DNA of 64,000 nucleotides from Kribbella steppae (GCF_004342025.1 NZ_SLWN01000002.1:1-64000), one strand, 5' to 3'; numbered from the stretch's first letter, positions 23,947 through 34,104 are shown. The notes: generated by a model from the sequence alone, not told the origin. Numbers and translations: made by a program.

Positions 23947-24914
23947 CGGTGGTGAACCGGTTCCTGATGCCCTTGGTCTTCGAGGCTGTCGTAGCCGACG
24001 AGGAACTGCGGCCGGCGCTGACTCGATTGGAAGAGCCGCGCGACGTACTCACCCAGCAGGCCGAGACAAAACAGCTGGATCGCGCCGATCACGCTCACGG
24101 CCAGCACGGTCGACGTCCAGCCCGGGATGCTGCGACCGGTCAGTTTGACGATCAGCGCACCGACGACGAACAGCCCGGACGTGACGCCACCGAGCAGACC
24201 GAGCCAGGTCGCCAACCGCAGCGGCGCGGCCGAGAATGCGGTCACGCTGTCGAAGGCCAGCCGGAGCATCTTGGAGAGGTTGTACTTCGTCGTACCGGCA
24301 GCGCGCTCAGCCCGGACGTACTTCACCTCGGTGCTCGGGAAGCCGAGCCACGGGATGACGAGCCGGAAGACCCGGCCGTCCTCGGGCAGAGCGTTGACCG
24401 CGTCGACCACGCGGCGCGAGACGAGCCGGAAGTCGGCCGCGTCGAACGGGATGTCCTTGCCGACCAGCCGGCACATCAGCCGGTAGTAGAGCCGGGCCGT
24501 CGTCCGCTTCGCCCACGAATCGCTCGACCGGTCCGACCGCACGCCGTACACGACATCGACATCCTCGTCGCGCGCCGTCGTCAGGAAGTCCGCGATGACC
24601 TCCGGCGGGTCCTGCAGATCGGCGTCGATCGTGACGACGTACCGGCCGCGGGCCCGGCGGAAACCGGCCGACTGCGCCGCCTGGTGACCGCTGTTCCGCA
24701 GCAGGCGGACGACGCGCAACTGCGGCCAATCCTTGGCGACCTCGAGCAGCAATGCGGCCGTCTGGTCCCGGCTGCCGTCGTCGACGACCAGCAGCTCGTA
24801 GGTGATCCCGAGGCCGTCGAGCAGTGGGTGCATCCGCTCGAAGAAGATCGGCAGCACTTGCTCCTCGTCGTACATCGGTACGACGACGGAGAGCTCGGGG
24901 TCCGTGTCCCGCAT
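23943..24914 (-). CDS. GT2-family polyprenyl-phosphate glycosyltransferase (DPM1/GtrB-like)
   Basis: A 323-aa enzyme with an N-terminal GT-A domain: VVVPMYDEEQVLP near residue 10, LLVVDDGSRDQT near 43, and the DADLQDPPE metal-binding motif near 95. Two transmembrane helices follow near 230-290, as in DPM1/GtrB proteins that load a sugar onto polyprenyl phosphate at the membrane. The ATG at 24914 follows GGAGG; the longer frame upstream is a shadow. Coupled by ATGA to the GT-C-like protein, giving a typical donor-synthase plus transferase pair. Confidence 0.88.
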   Translation of the reverse strand: MRDTDPELSVVVPMYDEEQVLPIFFERMHPLLDGLGITYELLVVDDGSRDQTAALLLEVAKDWPQLRVVRLLRNSGHQAAQSAGFRRARGRYVVTIDADLQDPPEVIADFLTTARDEDVDVVYGVRSDRSSDSWAKRTTARLYYRLMCRLVGKDIPFDAADFRLVSRRVVDAVNALPEDGRVFRLVIPWLGFPSTEVKYVRAERAAGTTKYNLSKMLRLAFDSVTAFSAAPLRLATWLGLLGGVTSGLFVVGALIVKLTGRSIPGWTSTVLAVSVIGAIQLFCLGLLGEYVARLFQSSQRRPQFLVGYDSLEDQGHQEPVHHR

Positions 24915-24984
24915 GCTGCAGACCTCCAGTTCAGGGCGTCGAGGGGATGACCTTACTAACGACGCAGTCGGTTGATGGGCACGA

Positions 24985-26532
24985 TCAGAGTGGCGGCGAG
25001 ATCGCGACGGCTCCGGTACGCCGTGGATCCCCGACCGCGACCAGGCCGTCGGCCGGATCCCAGATGGCGGCCGCGACTCCACCGAAGTACATCGAATGCG
25101 GCGGCATCGGACGGGTCGGCAGCGCGGTCGAGCCGGAGACCGGCAGCTCGTCCTCGTAGTCGACCACCACGTCCTGCCGGACCCGCACGTGCAGCCGCGG
25201 ATGCTCGACCGCCTCCGCCAGCGGCAGCCCGCCGTGCGTATAGAGCGCATAGACCTGTGCCAACGCGGTCGGGATCCGGTCCGATCCGGGCGAGCTGATC
25301 GCGAGCACCGCGCCGTCGCTCTCCCGGCGGGCGACGCTCGGCGCCATGTTCGAGGTCAGCCGCGTGCCCGGCGCCAGGCTGTGCGGCCCGCCGTGGAGCA
25401 GCTCCTGCTCGCCGAGCGCGTTGTTCAGCCAGATCCCGGTGCCTGGTGTCAGCACGCCCGAGCCGTAGCCGGACGACACGGTGATCGCGCAGGCGTCGCC
25501 CTCGTCGTCCACCACCGAGACAGTCGCCGTACTCGGTGAGCTCAGCGCGCGCAGATCACCGGACGCGGCAAGGTCGAGCAGTCTCTTGCCCTCCAACTGC
25601 CGCTGATCCTCCCCGTCCAGCTCAGCCAACCGCTGCCCGAGTACGGCGTGCTGCACCTCGATGAGCCGCTCGAGTTCCGGCTGGGTCCAACTGCCGTCAG
25701 CCGGTACGCCGTCCAGCAGCGCGAGCATCGCGGCCACGGCGACTCCCCCGACCGCGGGCGGCGGGTTGGTCGCGAGGCGCCAGCCGTTCTGCCGGACGAT
25801 CAGGGCCGGGCGTACGACGGCCTCGTACGCAGCGAGGTCCTCGGCGGTGAGAATGCCTTCGTTCTCGGCCATGTCACGGATGAGCAGCTCGGCCAGCTGG
25901 CCGGTGTACATCGTCTCGGCGCCGTCGCGGGCGATCAGTTCGAGCGCCTCGGCCAGCTCGGGGATGACGACCGTACTGCCGGCCTTGATCACCGAGCCGT
26001 CGTCGGCGTGCACGACCTGATGGCTCGGCTGGTGCCAGCCGAAGATGATCTCGTGGGTGTACCCGAGGTAGTAGCCCGACGTCCGGCTCAGTGGGAAACC
26101 GTACCGGGCGACGTCGATCGCGGGCTGGACCACCTCACGCCACGGCGCCTTGCCGGATCGCCGGTGCGCGAGGTCGAGTGCCTTCATCCCGCCAGGAGTG
26201 GCGACCGAGCCGTGGCCGACCGTGGTCGTCGTCCCGCCGCCGTAGTCGGTGGTGATGTCCCAGACGCCGCGGCCGAACCGATCGGTCGACAGGCCGCGGC
26301 CGGGCATCTCGACCCAGCCGTCGATGGTGACGGCCTCGCCGCCGGCCACCTGCAGCGTGACGAAACCGCCCGAGGCCGGCGACACCACGCCGATCTCGTT
26401 CACCATCGTCACCAACGTGGCCGCGATCGCGGCATCGACCGCGTTCCCGCCCTCGGCCGCGACCCGGACGCCCGCCTCGGCCGCCGCCGCGTTGGGCGCC
26501 GCGACCGCCACCCGCGGGTGACCGCCGGTCAT
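24985..26532 (-). CDS. Gamma-glutamyltransferase family protein
   Basis: A 515-aa N-terminal-nucleophile hydrolase. The large-subunit start (PNAAAAEAGVRVAAEGGNAVDAA) and SPASGGFVTL are typical. The processing site and nucleophile Thr are expected in SPSTATVSVVD near residue 330, with the downstream GSGVLTPGTGIWLNN and SNMAPS segments. These enzymes break the gamma-glutamyl bond of glutathione-like compounds. No signal peptide is present, unlike many secreted homologues, so a cytoplasmic role is likely. It begins 4 nt after the pheT stop. Confidence 0.88.
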   Translation of the reverse strand: MTGGHPRVAVAAPNAAAAEAGVRVAAEGGNAVDAAIAATLVTMVNEIGVVSPASGGFVTLQVAGGEAVTIDGWVEMPGRGLSTDRFGRGVWDITTDYGGGTTTTVGHGSVATPGGMKALDLAHRRSGKAPWREVVQPAIDVARYGFPLSRTSGYYLGYTHEIIFGWHQPSHQVVHADDGSVIKAGSTVVIPELAEALELIARDGAETMYTGQLAELLIRDMAENEGILTAEDLAAYEAVVRPALIVRQNGWRLATNPPPAVGGVAVAAMLALLDGVPADGSWTQPELERLIEVQHAVLGQRLAELDGEDQRQLEGKRLLDLAASGDLRALSSPSTATVSVVDDEGDACAITVSSGYGSGVLTPGTGIWLNNALGEQELLHGGPHSLAPGTRLTSNMAPSVARRESDGAVLAISSPGSDRIPTALAQVYALYTHGGLPLAEAVEHPRLHVRVRQDVVVDYEDELPVSGSTALPTRPMPPHSMYFGGVAAAIWDPADGLVAVGDPRRTGAVAISPPL

Positions 26533-26536
26533 TGGG

Positions 26537-29095
26537 CTACCCGACCCGTTGGACGGCGCCGAAGCGCTCGACCGCGACCTGGACCGCGGCCTGCCGCGCG
26601 TCCGCCACCTCGTTCTCCTTCAAGGTGCGGTCCGGCGCCCGGAAGCGGAGCGCGAACGCGAGCGACTTCTTGCCCGCCCCGATCTGCTCGCCGGTGTAGA
26701 GGTCGAACAGCCGGATCGACTCCAGCAACTCGCCCGCACCCTCGACCAGCGCCGCCTCGACCTCCGCCGCGGCCACGTCGGCCGGGACGATCAGCGCCAC
26801 GTCCTCCTTGGCCACCGGGTACGACGAGAACGGCGTGGCCGCGATCGACGCCGGACCGGCCGCGATCAGCGCGTCCAGGTCGAGCTCGACCGCACCGGAC
26901 CGCGCGGGCAGCCCGAACGCCTGGCACACCTTCGGATGCAGCTCACCAGCGTGACCGACCACCGTGCCGTCGATCGAGAACTCCGCGCACCGGCCCGGGT
27001 GCCACGGCGCCAGCTCGACGTTCCGCAGGACCGGCTCGACACCGACCGCAGACGCCACAAAGCGGCCGATCTGGACGGCGTCCGACCAACTGGTCGGCTG
27101 ACCCTTGCCCCACCAGCCGGTCTCCGTCCGCGCACCGGTCAGCACCGCACCGAGGTGAAGCGGCTGGTCCGGCAAAGCGTCGTACAAGGACTGGATTTCG
27201 GCGTCGCTCGGGCGCTGCGCCACGGACAGCAGCGGCGCGGACTTGGACTCCGACTTGGGCTGGAAGACCAGGCCGGTCTGGAAGATCGCCAGGTCGGTGT
27301 TGCCGCGGCCGACGTTGCGCTCGGCGGTCCGGAGCAGCGTCGCGAGCAGGGTGGTCTGCATCGAAGGCTCTTCGTCGGACAACGGGTTCACGAGCTTGAC
27401 CGTCGTACGGCGTGAGTCGTCGGCGGGCAGGCCCATCGCGTCGAAGTCGGCGTCGCCGGTGAACGGGTACGAAACGACCTCGGTCAGGCCCGCACCGACC
27501 AGCGCGGTCGCGATCCGGCGGCGGCGCGTCTGCGAGACGGTCAGGCCCTGACCACCCGGCGCCGACGGCAGGACCGACGGCACGTTGTCGAAGCCGAACA
27601 GCCGGATGACCTCTTCGGCGAAGTCGTTCGGGTCGCGCAGGTCCGGCCGCCACGACGGCGGCGTCACCGTCAGCAGGTCGTCGCCCGCCAGCGTCGAGGT
27701 CTCCCCGGCAACCAGGGCCGGCGCGTGGGCCCCGGCAGCCAGCGGAGCCGGGGTCGCGTCGGACGCGGCCGGCTCGACCTTGCAGCCGACCGACTCGAGG
27801 TGACGGACGGTCTCCTCGATCGAGATCGGCGCACCGGCGACCCGGGCGGCGTGGTCGGCCCGGAACGTCACCGGCTCCGGCAGCGGGTGCACGTCGATGA
27901 AGGTCTCGGCCGTCTCGATGGTGCCACCGGCCAGGTCGCGGAGCAGGTTCGCCACCCGCTGCGCGGCGTACCGCGGCAGTCTCGGGTCGACGGACCGCTC
28001 CCAGCGCTTCGAACCCTCGGTGGACAGCTTGTGCCGGCGCGAGGTCCGGGCGATCACGATCGGGTCGAAGTGCGCCGCCTCGATCACCACGTCGCGCGTG
28101 GTCGGCGACAGCTCGGTGGTCGCGCCGCCCATCACCCCGGCCAGGCCGATCGGGCCGGAGCCGTCGGTGATGAGCAGGTCCTCGGGGTCGAGCTCGCGGG
28201 TCTGGTCGTCGAGCGTGACCAGCTTCTCCCCCGGCTGCGCACGCCGTACCACGATCTCGCCGGACAGCAGGTTCTGGTCGTAGCCGTGGATCGGGTTGCC
28301 CAGCTCGAGCATCACGTAGTTGGTGATGTCGACCGCGATCGAGATCGGCCGCATCCCCGACGCGAGCAGCCGCTTCTGCATCCAGCGCGGCGACGTCGCG
28401 TCCGGGTCGATGCCGGTGACGGTCCGGGTGACGAAGGTGGAGCAGCCGTGCTCGTCCTCGATCCGGACCGGGTAGCCGCCCTTCTGGTCCCCGTCGAGCT
28501 CCAAGTCGGCCGGGTCCTTGAGCGGTACGCCGTACGCCGTCGCGGCCTCGCGCGCGACACCACGGATGGACAGACAGTAGCCACGATCCGGGGTGACCGC
28601 GATGTCCAGTACGTCGTCGTGCAGCGAGAGCAGCTCGATCGCGTCGTCACCCGGCACGGCCTCACCCGGCTCCAGGACGACGATGCCATGCGAGCCGTCG
28701 TCGCCCAGGCCGAGCTCCGAGCTGGAGCAGATCATGCCGTTGGAGACGTGGCCGTAGGTCGTCCGCGCGGAGATCGCGAAGCCACCCGGCAGGACCGCGC
28801 CCGGCAGTACGACGACGACCAGGTCGCCGACCTCGAAGTTGTGCGCACCGCAGACAACCCACTGCGGCTCGTCCTTGCCGATGTCGAGCGAACACCAGCG
28901 GATGGTCTTGCCGTTCTTCTGCGGCTCGTTCTCGTACGTGAGCACCTTGCCGACCACCAGCGGGCCGGTCAGGTCCGACTCCTCGACGGTCTCCACCTCG
29001 AGGCCGGCCCGGATCAGCTTCTCCCCGACCTCGCGACCGCTCACACCGGCCGGGAGGTCGACGTACTCACGAAGCCATGACAGTGGGACCCGCAT
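26537..29095 (-). CDS. pheT: Phenylalanyl-tRNA synthetase beta subunit
   Basis: Forms the alpha2-beta2 enzyme that charges tRNA-Phe. The 852-aa chain shows the N-terminal EMAP/OB tRNA-binding domain (about 40-150), the B3/B4 editing region (about 210-400), the B5 domain (about 410-500), a catalytic-like core and a C-terminal ferredoxin-fold anticodon-binding domain (last 95 residues, with [12 protein letters not shown]). Length is normal. Its ATG overlaps the pheS stop by one base (TGATG). Confidence 0.97.
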   Translation of the reverse strand: MRVPLSWLREYVDLPAGVSGREVGEKLIRAGLEVETVEESDLTGPLVVGKVLTYENEPQKNGKTIRWCSLDIGKDEPQWVVCGAHNFEVGDLVVVVLPGAVLPGGFAISARTTYGHVSNGMICSSSELGLGDDGSHGIVVLEPGEAVPGDDAIELLSLHDDVLDIAVTPDRGYCLSIRGVAREAATAYGVPLKDPADLELDGDQKGGYPVRIEDEHGCSTFVTRTVTGIDPDATSPRWMQKRLLASGMRPISIAVDITNYVMLELGNPIHGYDQNLLSGEIVVRRAQPGEKLVTLDDQTRELDPEDLLITDGSGPIGLAGVMGGATTELSPTTRDVVIEAAHFDPIVIARTSRRHKLSTEGSKRWERSVDPRLPRYAAQRVANLLRDLAGGTIETAETFIDVHPLPEPVTFRADHAARVAGAPISIEETVRHLESVGCKVEPAASDATPAPLAAGAHAPALVAGETSTLAGDDLLTVTPPSWRPDLRDPNDFAEEVIRLFGFDNVPSVLPSAPGGQGLTVSQTRRRRIATALVGAGLTEVVSYPFTGDADFDAMGLPADDSRRTTVKLVNPLSDEEPSMQTTLLATLLRTAERNVGRGNTDLAIFQTGLVFQPKSESKSAPLLSVAQRPSDAEIQSLYDALPDQPLHLGAVLTGARTETGWWGKGQPTSWSDAVQIGRFVASAVGVEPVLRNVELAPWHPGRCAEFSIDGTVVGHAGELHPKVCQAFGLPARSGAVELDLDALIAAGPASIAATPFSSYPVAKEDVALIVPADVAAAEVEAALVEGAGELLESIRLFDLYTGEQIGAGKKSLAFALRFRAPDRTLKENEVADARQAAVQVAVERFGAVQRVG

Positions 29096-30204
29096 CAGAT
29101 CTCCATCCCGAACTGGCGGCTGAACCGCACATCACCCTCGACCATGTCGCGCATGTCCTCGACCCCGTTGCGGAACATCAGCGTCCGCTCCAGGCCCATG
29201 CCGAAGGCGAAACCCGAGTACCGGTCGGTGTCGATGCCGCAGGCCTGCAGGACGCGCGGGTTCACCACGCCGCAGCCGCCCCACTCGATCCAGCCCTCGC
29301 TGCCACAGGTGCGGCACGGGCGGTCCGGGTTGCCGACGGACGCGCCGCGGCAGACGAAGCACTTGAGGTCCACCTCGGCCGACGGCTCGGTGAACGGGAA
29401 GAAGTTCGGCCGCAGCCGGGCCTCGAGGCCCTCGCCGAACATCGAGACGACGAAGTGGTCGAGGGTGCCCTTCAGGTGCGCGAGCGTGATCCCTTCGTCC
29501 ACGACCAAGCCCTCGACCTGGTAGAAGACCGGCGTGTGGGTCGCGTCCAGCTCGTCGGTGCGGAACACGCGGCCCGGGCAGATCACGTAGATCGGCGGCT
29601 TGCGGGTCAGCATCGAGCGCGCCTGCACCGGCGAGGTGTGGGTCCGCAGCACGGCGCCGGAACCGGCCGGCTCGACGAAGAAGGTGTCCTGCATCTGCCG
29701 GGCCGGGTGGTCCGGCTGGAAGTTCAGGGCGTCGAAGTTCAGCCACTCGGCCTCGATCTCCGGGCCTTCGGCGACGTCCCAGCCGAGCGCGGTGAACACA
29801 TCCGCGACCTGCTCGGAGATCAGCGACAGCGGGTGCCGGGCGCCGAGCTCGGGCGTGGGCCAGGGCAGCGTCACGTCGACCCGCTCGGTGGCGAGCATCC
29901 GCTCCTCGTGCTCGGCCTCGAGCACCGCGAGCCGGGCCGCGAAGGCCTCGTTGATCGCCTTCCGGGCCGAGCCAATCCGCTGACCGGCCTCCTTGCGGCC
30001 CTGCGGCGGCAGCGCGCCGATCTCGCGGTTGGCCAGCGCGATCGGCGACTTCTCCCCCAGATGCGCGACCTTCGCCTCCTGCAGGGCGGCCAGATCGGCC
30101 GCCTCGGCAAAGGCCTTCAGCGCCTCGTCCCGGGTCCGCTCCACCTCTTCGGCATGCAACGGCGTCACTTCGACCGGGTCGTAATCAGTGTTGGGACCGG
30201 ACAT
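29095..30204 (-). CDS. pheS: Phenylalanyl-tRNA synthetase alpha subunit
   Basis: Catalytic subunit, 369 aa. An N-terminal coiled-coil (about 20-100) contacts the tRNA, then come class II motifs: HPLSLISEQ near 128, motif 2 around [15 protein letters not shown] near 220, and motif 3 [13 protein letters not shown] near 335. Two CxxC pairs (KCFVC, CRTC) lie near 290-307. The ATG at 30204 sits after a GAGAG purine run. The open frame extends upstream into the repeat region, which is not coding. Confidence 0.97.
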   Translation of the reverse strand: MSGPNTDYDPVEVTPLHAEEVERTRDEALKAFAEAADLAALQEAKVAHLGEKSPIALANREIGALPPQGRKEAGQRIGSARKAINEAFAARLAVLEAEHEERMLATERVDVTLPWPTPELGARHPLSLISEQVADVFTALGWDVAEGPEIEAEWLNFDALNFQPDHPARQMQDTFFVEPAGSGAVLRTHTSPVQARSMLTRKPPIYVICPGRVFRTDELDATHTPVFYQVEGLVVDEGITLAHLKGTLDHFVVSMFGEGLEARLRPNFFPFTEPSAEVDLKCFVCRGASVGNPDRPCRTCGSEGWIEWGGCGVVNPRVLQACGIDTDRYSGFAFGMGLERTLMFRNGVEDMRDMVEGDVRFSRQFGMEI

Positions 30205-30380
30205 GGCTCGCTCTCGGGGTTCGGAACTTCTGCGGAAGCAGTCTAGGAACCTCGGCCGCCTAACCGTGAATCGGCTATCCACAGCCCGACCCGTGACCAC
30301 TCCGCTCACCGTAGGCAACCACCCGAACCCGATCGAGTCGCGGACCACACGCAGCCACTCCCGGCGCACCCCTGCCCGGC

Positions 30381-30480
30381 CCAACCCCCAACCCCAGCGG
30401 CCAACCCCCAACCCCAGCGGCCAACCCCCAACCCCAGCGGCCAACCCCCAACCTCAGGGGGCAACCCCCAACCTCAGTGG
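30381..30480. repeat. Five 20-bp tandem repeats before pheS
   Basis: Unit CCAACCCCCAACCCCAGCGG on the plus strand, three exact copies (30381-30440) then two diverged ones (30441-30480). On the minus strand, which is the coding strand of pheS and the MFS gene, this reads as repeated G4/G5 runs spaced by TT, so a G-quadruplex is possible in DNA or RNA. Confidence 0.9.
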
Positions 30481-30490
30481 TCAACCCCTG

Positions 30491-30537
30491 AGCTGGAGGG
30501 TTGCCCCCTCGGAATGTGAGGGGGCAACCCTCCAGCT
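30491..30537 (-). terminator. Perfect 20-bp inverted repeat after the MFS gene
   Basis: The arms at 30491-30510 and 30518-30537 are fully complementary with a 7-base loop (core GGGTTGCCCCCTC / GAGGGGGCAACCC). It lies about 50 nt after the MFS stop and about 290 nt before pheS. A bidirectional or U-less terminator is the simplest role. Confidence 0.65.
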
Positions 30538-30545
30538 GCGTGGGC

Positions 30546-30594
30546 AAGCGCCAGGCACCAGGCGTCAGGCGTCATGCACCAGGCGTCAGGCGTC
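30546..30594. repeat. Seven heptamers overlapping the end of the MFS gene
   Basis: On the minus strand the sequence reads GACGCCT twice, GGTGCAT, GACGCCT twice, GGTGCCT, GGCGCTT. This gives an 18-bp direct repeat with a 21-bp period. The MFS stop codon lies inside the first copies, so the repeat has grown across the gene's end. Confidence 0.8.
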
Positions 30595-32103
30595 GGAGGT
30601 GGTGGCGAGTTCGGGCTCGGGGACCGGGTCCGACTTGCGGCGGGGCAGGGCGATGATGGCGACCAGGGCTCCGGCCAGGGCACCGACCAGGCCGGCGGTC
30701 ATCGCGATCGACATGGCGTCGGTGAAGGCGCTCCGGGCGGCGGCGACGAAGTCCGGGCCGAGGGCGAGCGTCTCGGCGATGGAGTTCCGGGCGACTTCCG
30801 GAACCGAGTCCGGTAGAGACGAGGAGTACGCCGCGGCAAGGACGCTCCCCAGGACGGCGACCGACAGAGCGGCACCGGTCTGCTGGACGGTGTCGTTCAT
30901 CGCCGAGCCAACGCCGCGGTGTTCGGCCGGCACCGACTGCATCAGCAGGGTGTACGCCGCTGGGCCGGCCAGCCCACCGCCGATACCCATCACCAGCAGC
31001 CCGATGATCAGCAGGCCGTAGCCGGACGTCGTACTGACCTGAGTGAGGATCCCGAAGCCCGCCGCGATCACCACCAAGCCGGTCGCGATCAGCGTCCGGT
31101 CGGCCAGCTTCTTACCCAGCGTCGCGCCGAGACCGTTGAACAGCATCGCCGAAGCGGCGTACGGGATCAGGGCCAGGCCGGCCTTCAACGGGCTGTACCC
31201 GAGCACGAATTGCAGGTACTGCGTCAGCGCCAGCAGCAAGCCACCAGCGGTGAACGACAGCAGCACGATCGAGAAGCTGGTGCCGCTGAAGTTCCGGTCG
31301 CGGAACAACGCGAGCGGCACCATCGGGTGCGCACTCCGCTTCTCCCACAACGCGAACCCGGTCAGCGCGACCACACCGACGGCCAGACCGCCGAGCACCT
31401 TCGCGGAGCCCAACCCGTCGGCAGGGATGGAGATGATCGCCCACACCACCGCGGTCATGCCAACCATCGACAGCACCGCGCCACCCGGGTCGATCGCCCG
31501 CGCCGGTCCACGGGACTCCGGGATCAGCGCGAGCGCACCGATGATCGCCAGTACCGCGATCGGCACGTTCAGCAGGAAGATCGAGCCCCACCAGTAGTGC
31601 TCGAGCAGGACGCCGCCGACCGTCGGACCGGCGATGACGCCGACCATCGCGACGGTCGACCAGCCGGCCATCGCCTTGCGCTGCTCCTCCGGCGGGAACA
31701 CGGTGAACAGCAGCGACAGTGTGCTCGGCATCAGCAGCGCTCCGCCGACGCCCATCAGCGCCCGGCATGCGATCAACTGCTCCGGGTTGGTCGCCAGCGT
31801 GGCCAGCAGGGACGCCAGCCCGAACAGCACCAGCCCGATGATCAGAATCTTCCGCCGGCCGAACCGGTCGGACAGGCTGCCCGCGGTCAGCAGTAGGCCG
31901 GCGAACGCCAGGATGTAGGCGTCGATGATCCACTGCACGTCGGCAGGAGTGGCATCCAGGTCGCGCATCAGCGACGGGATGGCCAGGTTGAGCACGGTGT
32001 TGTCGACGACCAGCACCATCAGTGCCAGGCAGAGGATCAACAGGATCCACCAGCGTCGCGGATGACCGGTCGCTGAGGCGGACTCGAACGGTGTACTAGT
32101 CAC
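30586..32103 (-). CDS. DHA2-type MFS drug/proton antiporter
   Basis: A 505-aa membrane protein with about 14 hydrophobic helices, matching the DHA2 (EmrB/QacA-like) group. The MFS signature GSLSDRFGRRKIL lies in loop 2-3 near residue 75, and VVDNTVLNLAIPSL in helix 1. Such pumps export drugs or cationic compounds. I chose the GTG at 32103 because the upstream frame runs through the operator and the divergent TetR gene. Transcription is divergent from that TetR gene, the likely repressor. It ends in a heptamer repeat array. Confidence 0.88.
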   Translation of the reverse strand: MTSTPFESASATGHPRRWWILLILCLALMVLVVDNTVLNLAIPSLMRDLDATPADVQWIIDAYILAFAGLLLTAGSLSDRFGRRKILIIGLVLFGLASLLATLATNPEQLIACRALMGVGGALLMPSTLSLLFTVFPPEEQRKAMAGWSTVAMVGVIAGPTVGGVLLEHYWWGSIFLLNVPIAVLAIIGALALIPESRGPARAIDPGGAVLSMVGMTAVVWAIISIPADGLGSAKVLGGLAVGVVALTGFALWEKRSAHPMVPLALFRDRNFSGTSFSIVLLSFTAGGLLLALTQYLQFVLGYSPLKAGLALIPYAASAMLFNGLGATLGKKLADRTLIATGLVVIAAGFGILTQVSTTSGYGLLIIGLLVMGIGGGLAGPAAYTLLMQSVPAEHRGVGSAMNDTVQQTGAALSVAVLGSVLAAAYSSSLPDSVPEVARNSIAETLALGPDFVAAARSAFTDAMSIAMTAGLVGALAGALVAIIALPRRKSDPVPEPELATTSDA

Positions 32104-32140
32104 TCGCACACTGTACGACAAACTCGTACGGTGTGCGAGT
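32102..32140. promoter_or_regulatory. Operator between MFS and TetR genes
   Basis: 17-bp arms at 32102-32118 and 32124-32140 are inverted repeats with one mismatch (ACTCGCACACTGTACGA against TCGTACGGTGTGCGAGT). The left arm overlaps the MFS GTG start. Typical place and shape for autoregulation by a TetR protein that also represses the divergent pump. Confidence 0.8.
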
Positions 32141-32158
32141 CCGGCGTAGGATGACCCC

Positions 32159-32863
32159 ATGAAGGAATCGATCTGGACCCGGACCCGGGCCGCCGCACCC
32201 GTCCGGGAGACGCTGAGCCGGGAGCAGATCGTGCAGGCCGCGATAGAGACCCTGGACGCCGAGGGCGTGGCCGGGCTGAGCATGCGCAAGCTGGCCGCCA
32301 AGCTCGACGCGGGGGCGACCAGCCTCTATTGGCACGTCCCGACCAAGGACGATCTCATCGACCTGGTCATCGACGAGACGTACGGCGAGGTCGACGTACC
32401 GGAGCCGGAGCTGGCCGGCTGGCGCGCCGGTGCGCTGCTGTTCGGGCACAGCTTGCGCGCGATGGTCCTGCGCCACCCGTGGCTGCCCGAGGTCATCTAC
32501 ACCCGGCCGAGCATCGGTCCGAACGCCACCTCACTCGGCTCGCGAGGGCTCGTGCTGTTCGGTGCCGCCGGCTTCGCCGACCGCGACGTCGACTTCGCGA
32601 TGGGCAGTGTGATGTCGTACGTGTTCGGTACGGCGAACGCCGAGGTCGCCGTCCACACGGCGATCAGGAACTCGGGCCGGTCGACTGATGAGTGGGTCGG
32701 CGACGTGCTGGAACAGGCCCGCGTCGCCACCGCGAACGACCCGCAGATGCAGGAGTCCCTGCGACGCCGCTCGAACCGGGATCTCGCCACGATGCACACC
32801 GAGTCCTTCGTCTTCGGCCTCGACGCTCTCCTCGACGGCCTTGCAACCCGGGTGAAGAAGTGA
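32159..32863 (+). CDS. TetR-family repressor of the adjacent MFS pump
   Basis: A 234-aa regulator. The N-terminal helix-turn-helix (about residues 20-70) includes LSMRKLAAKLDAGATSLYWHVPTKDDLIDLV, closest in style to TetR-type drug-pump repressors with a TetR_C ligand domain (about 80-225). The ATG at 32159 has no ribosome site; a TAGGAT hexamer at 32147-32152 would give a leaderless message. It is convergent with the RNA methyltransferase gene, one base apart. Confidence 0.88.
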   Translation: MKESIWTRTRAAAPVRETLSREQIVQAAIETLDAEGVAGLSMRKLAAKLDAGATSLYWHVPTKDDLIDLVIDETYGEVDVPEPELAGWRAGALLFGHSLRAMVLRHPWLPEVIYTRPSIGPNATSLGSRGLVLFGAAGFADRDVDFAMGSVMSYVFGTANAEVAVHTAIRNSGRSTDEWVGDVLEQARVATANDPQMQESLRRRSNRDLATMHTESFVFGLDALLDGLATRVKK

Positions 32864-32864
32864 C

Positions 32865-33683
32865 TCAGTCGGTACGACGCTGGGCTCGGGCCGACGCGTA
32901 GAGGCAGATAGCGGCAGCCGTGGCCAGGTTGAGGGACTCGGCCCGGCCGTAGATGGGGACCTTGACCGAGTGGTCGACGATGGCGTCGTACCCGTCGGGG
33001 AGGCCGTGAGCCTCGTTGCCGAAGAGCCAGACCGTCGGCTTGGCGAGCGTGCCGTCGTCGATGCAACTGTCGAGGTCGGTGGCGCCGTACCCGTCGGCCG
33101 CGAGGACCTGCAGGCCTTGGTCGCGCCACGACTTGGCGGCCCCGGCGACGTCCACGTCGACGGAGATCGGCAGGTGGAAGACGCTTCCGACGCTGGCACG
33201 GACCGCCTTCGGGTTGTGCGGGTCGACGGACTCGGATGACAGTACGACGGCATCCGCGCCGGCGGCGTCGGCCGTACGGATGAGGGTTCCGACGTTGCCG
33301 GGATCACGGACCTGGACGCCGACCGCGACCAGTCGGGCAGTACGTCGTACCGCTTCGTCCAATCCGACATCGACCAGCGAGCAGATGGCGACCACACCTT
33401 GGGAGGTGACGGTCTCGCTCAACGCCTCGATCGCCGCGCGATTGACCTCGAACCACGACACCTCGGCGGCGCGCGCCAGGTCGCGGAGATCGCGATGGCG
33501 GGTGGCGACGTCGGGTTCGGCGTACACCTCGAGGACGCGTTCACGGTGCTCGAGGGCTTCCCGGACGGCCTGTGGGCCTTCGACCAGGAAGCGTCCGGAC
33601 TTGCGCCGGAACGCACGAGTGGCGAGCCGCCGGGCCTGCTTGATCCGCACGGATTGCGGGGTCAGCAGACCAGGGCTCGCCAC
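32865..33683 (-). CDS. SpoU/TrmH-family RNA 2'-O-methyltransferase
   Basis: A 272-aa SPOUT methyltransferase. The N-terminal L30e-like substrate-binding domain is residues 1-100. Motif 1 VQVRDPGNVGTLIRTADAAG lies near 145, motif 2 LFGNEAHGLPD near 220, and motif 3 VPIYGRAESLNLATAAAICLY near 243. It probably methylates a ribose in 23S rRNA or tRNA with SAM. GTG start. It follows rplT by 28 nt, a placement common in actinobacteria. Confidence 0.92.
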   Translation of the reverse strand: MASPGLLTPQSVRIKQARRLATRAFRRKSGRFLVEGPQAVREALEHRERVLEVYAEPDVATRHRDLRDLARAAEVSWFEVNRAAIEALSETVTSQGVVAICSLVDVGLDEAVRRTARLVAVGVQVRDPGNVGTLIRTADAAGADAVVLSSESVDPHNPKAVRASVGSVFHLPISVDVDVAGAAKSWRDQGLQVLAADGYGATDLDSCIDDGTLAKPTVWLFGNEAHGLPDGYDAIVDHSVKVPIYGRAESLNLATAAAICLYASARAQRRTD

Positions 33684-33711
33684 TTCGTGTGTGCTACTTG
33701 GAAGGTCTTGC

Positions 33712-34104
33712 TCAGGCCGCGGCGTCGCTCTTGGGCGCGTTCACGTCAGCCGGCAGCGCCGCCTTGGCGACCTGGACCAGCGCGGAGAACGCGGCCGGGT
33801 CGTTGACGGCCAGGTCGGCGAGGATCTTGCGGTCGACCTCGACCTCGGCCAGCCGCAGACCCTGGATGAACCGGTTGTAGGTCAGGTCCTCGGCGCGGAC
33901 CGCGGCGTTGATGCGCTGGATCCACAGCTTGCGGAAGTCGCCCTTGCGCGCCTTGCGGTCCCGGTAGGCGTAGACGAGCGAGTGGGTGACCTGCTCCTTG
34001 GCCTTGCGGTACAGCCGCGAGCGCTGACCGCGGTAGCCGCTGGCCTGCTCGAGTACGACCCGGCGCTTCTTGTGGGCGTTGACTGCCCGCTTCACGCGTG
34101 CCAT
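33712..34104 (-). CDS. rplT: 50S ribosomal protein L20
   Basis: Early-assembly 23S rRNA-binding protein, 130 aa. The family core is clear: [15 protein letters not shown] at the start, [16 protein letters not shown] near residue 25 and the globular C-terminal part with [19 protein letters not shown]. In several bacteria L20 represses the infC-rpmI-rplT operon by binding its leader. The ATG follows AAGGAG by eight bases. Confidence 0.97.
   Translation of the reverse strand: MARVKRAVNAHKKRRVVLEQASGYRGQRSRLYRKAKEQVTHSLVYAYRDRKARKGDFRKLWIQRINAAVRAEDLTYNRFIQGLRLAEVEVDRKILADLAVNDPAAFSALVQVAKAALPADVNAPKSDAAA

Noticed and set aside
30381..30480. CRISPR-like array
   Set aside because: The 20-bp units are directly adjacent without spacers and no cas gene is nearby; it is a simple tandem repeat.
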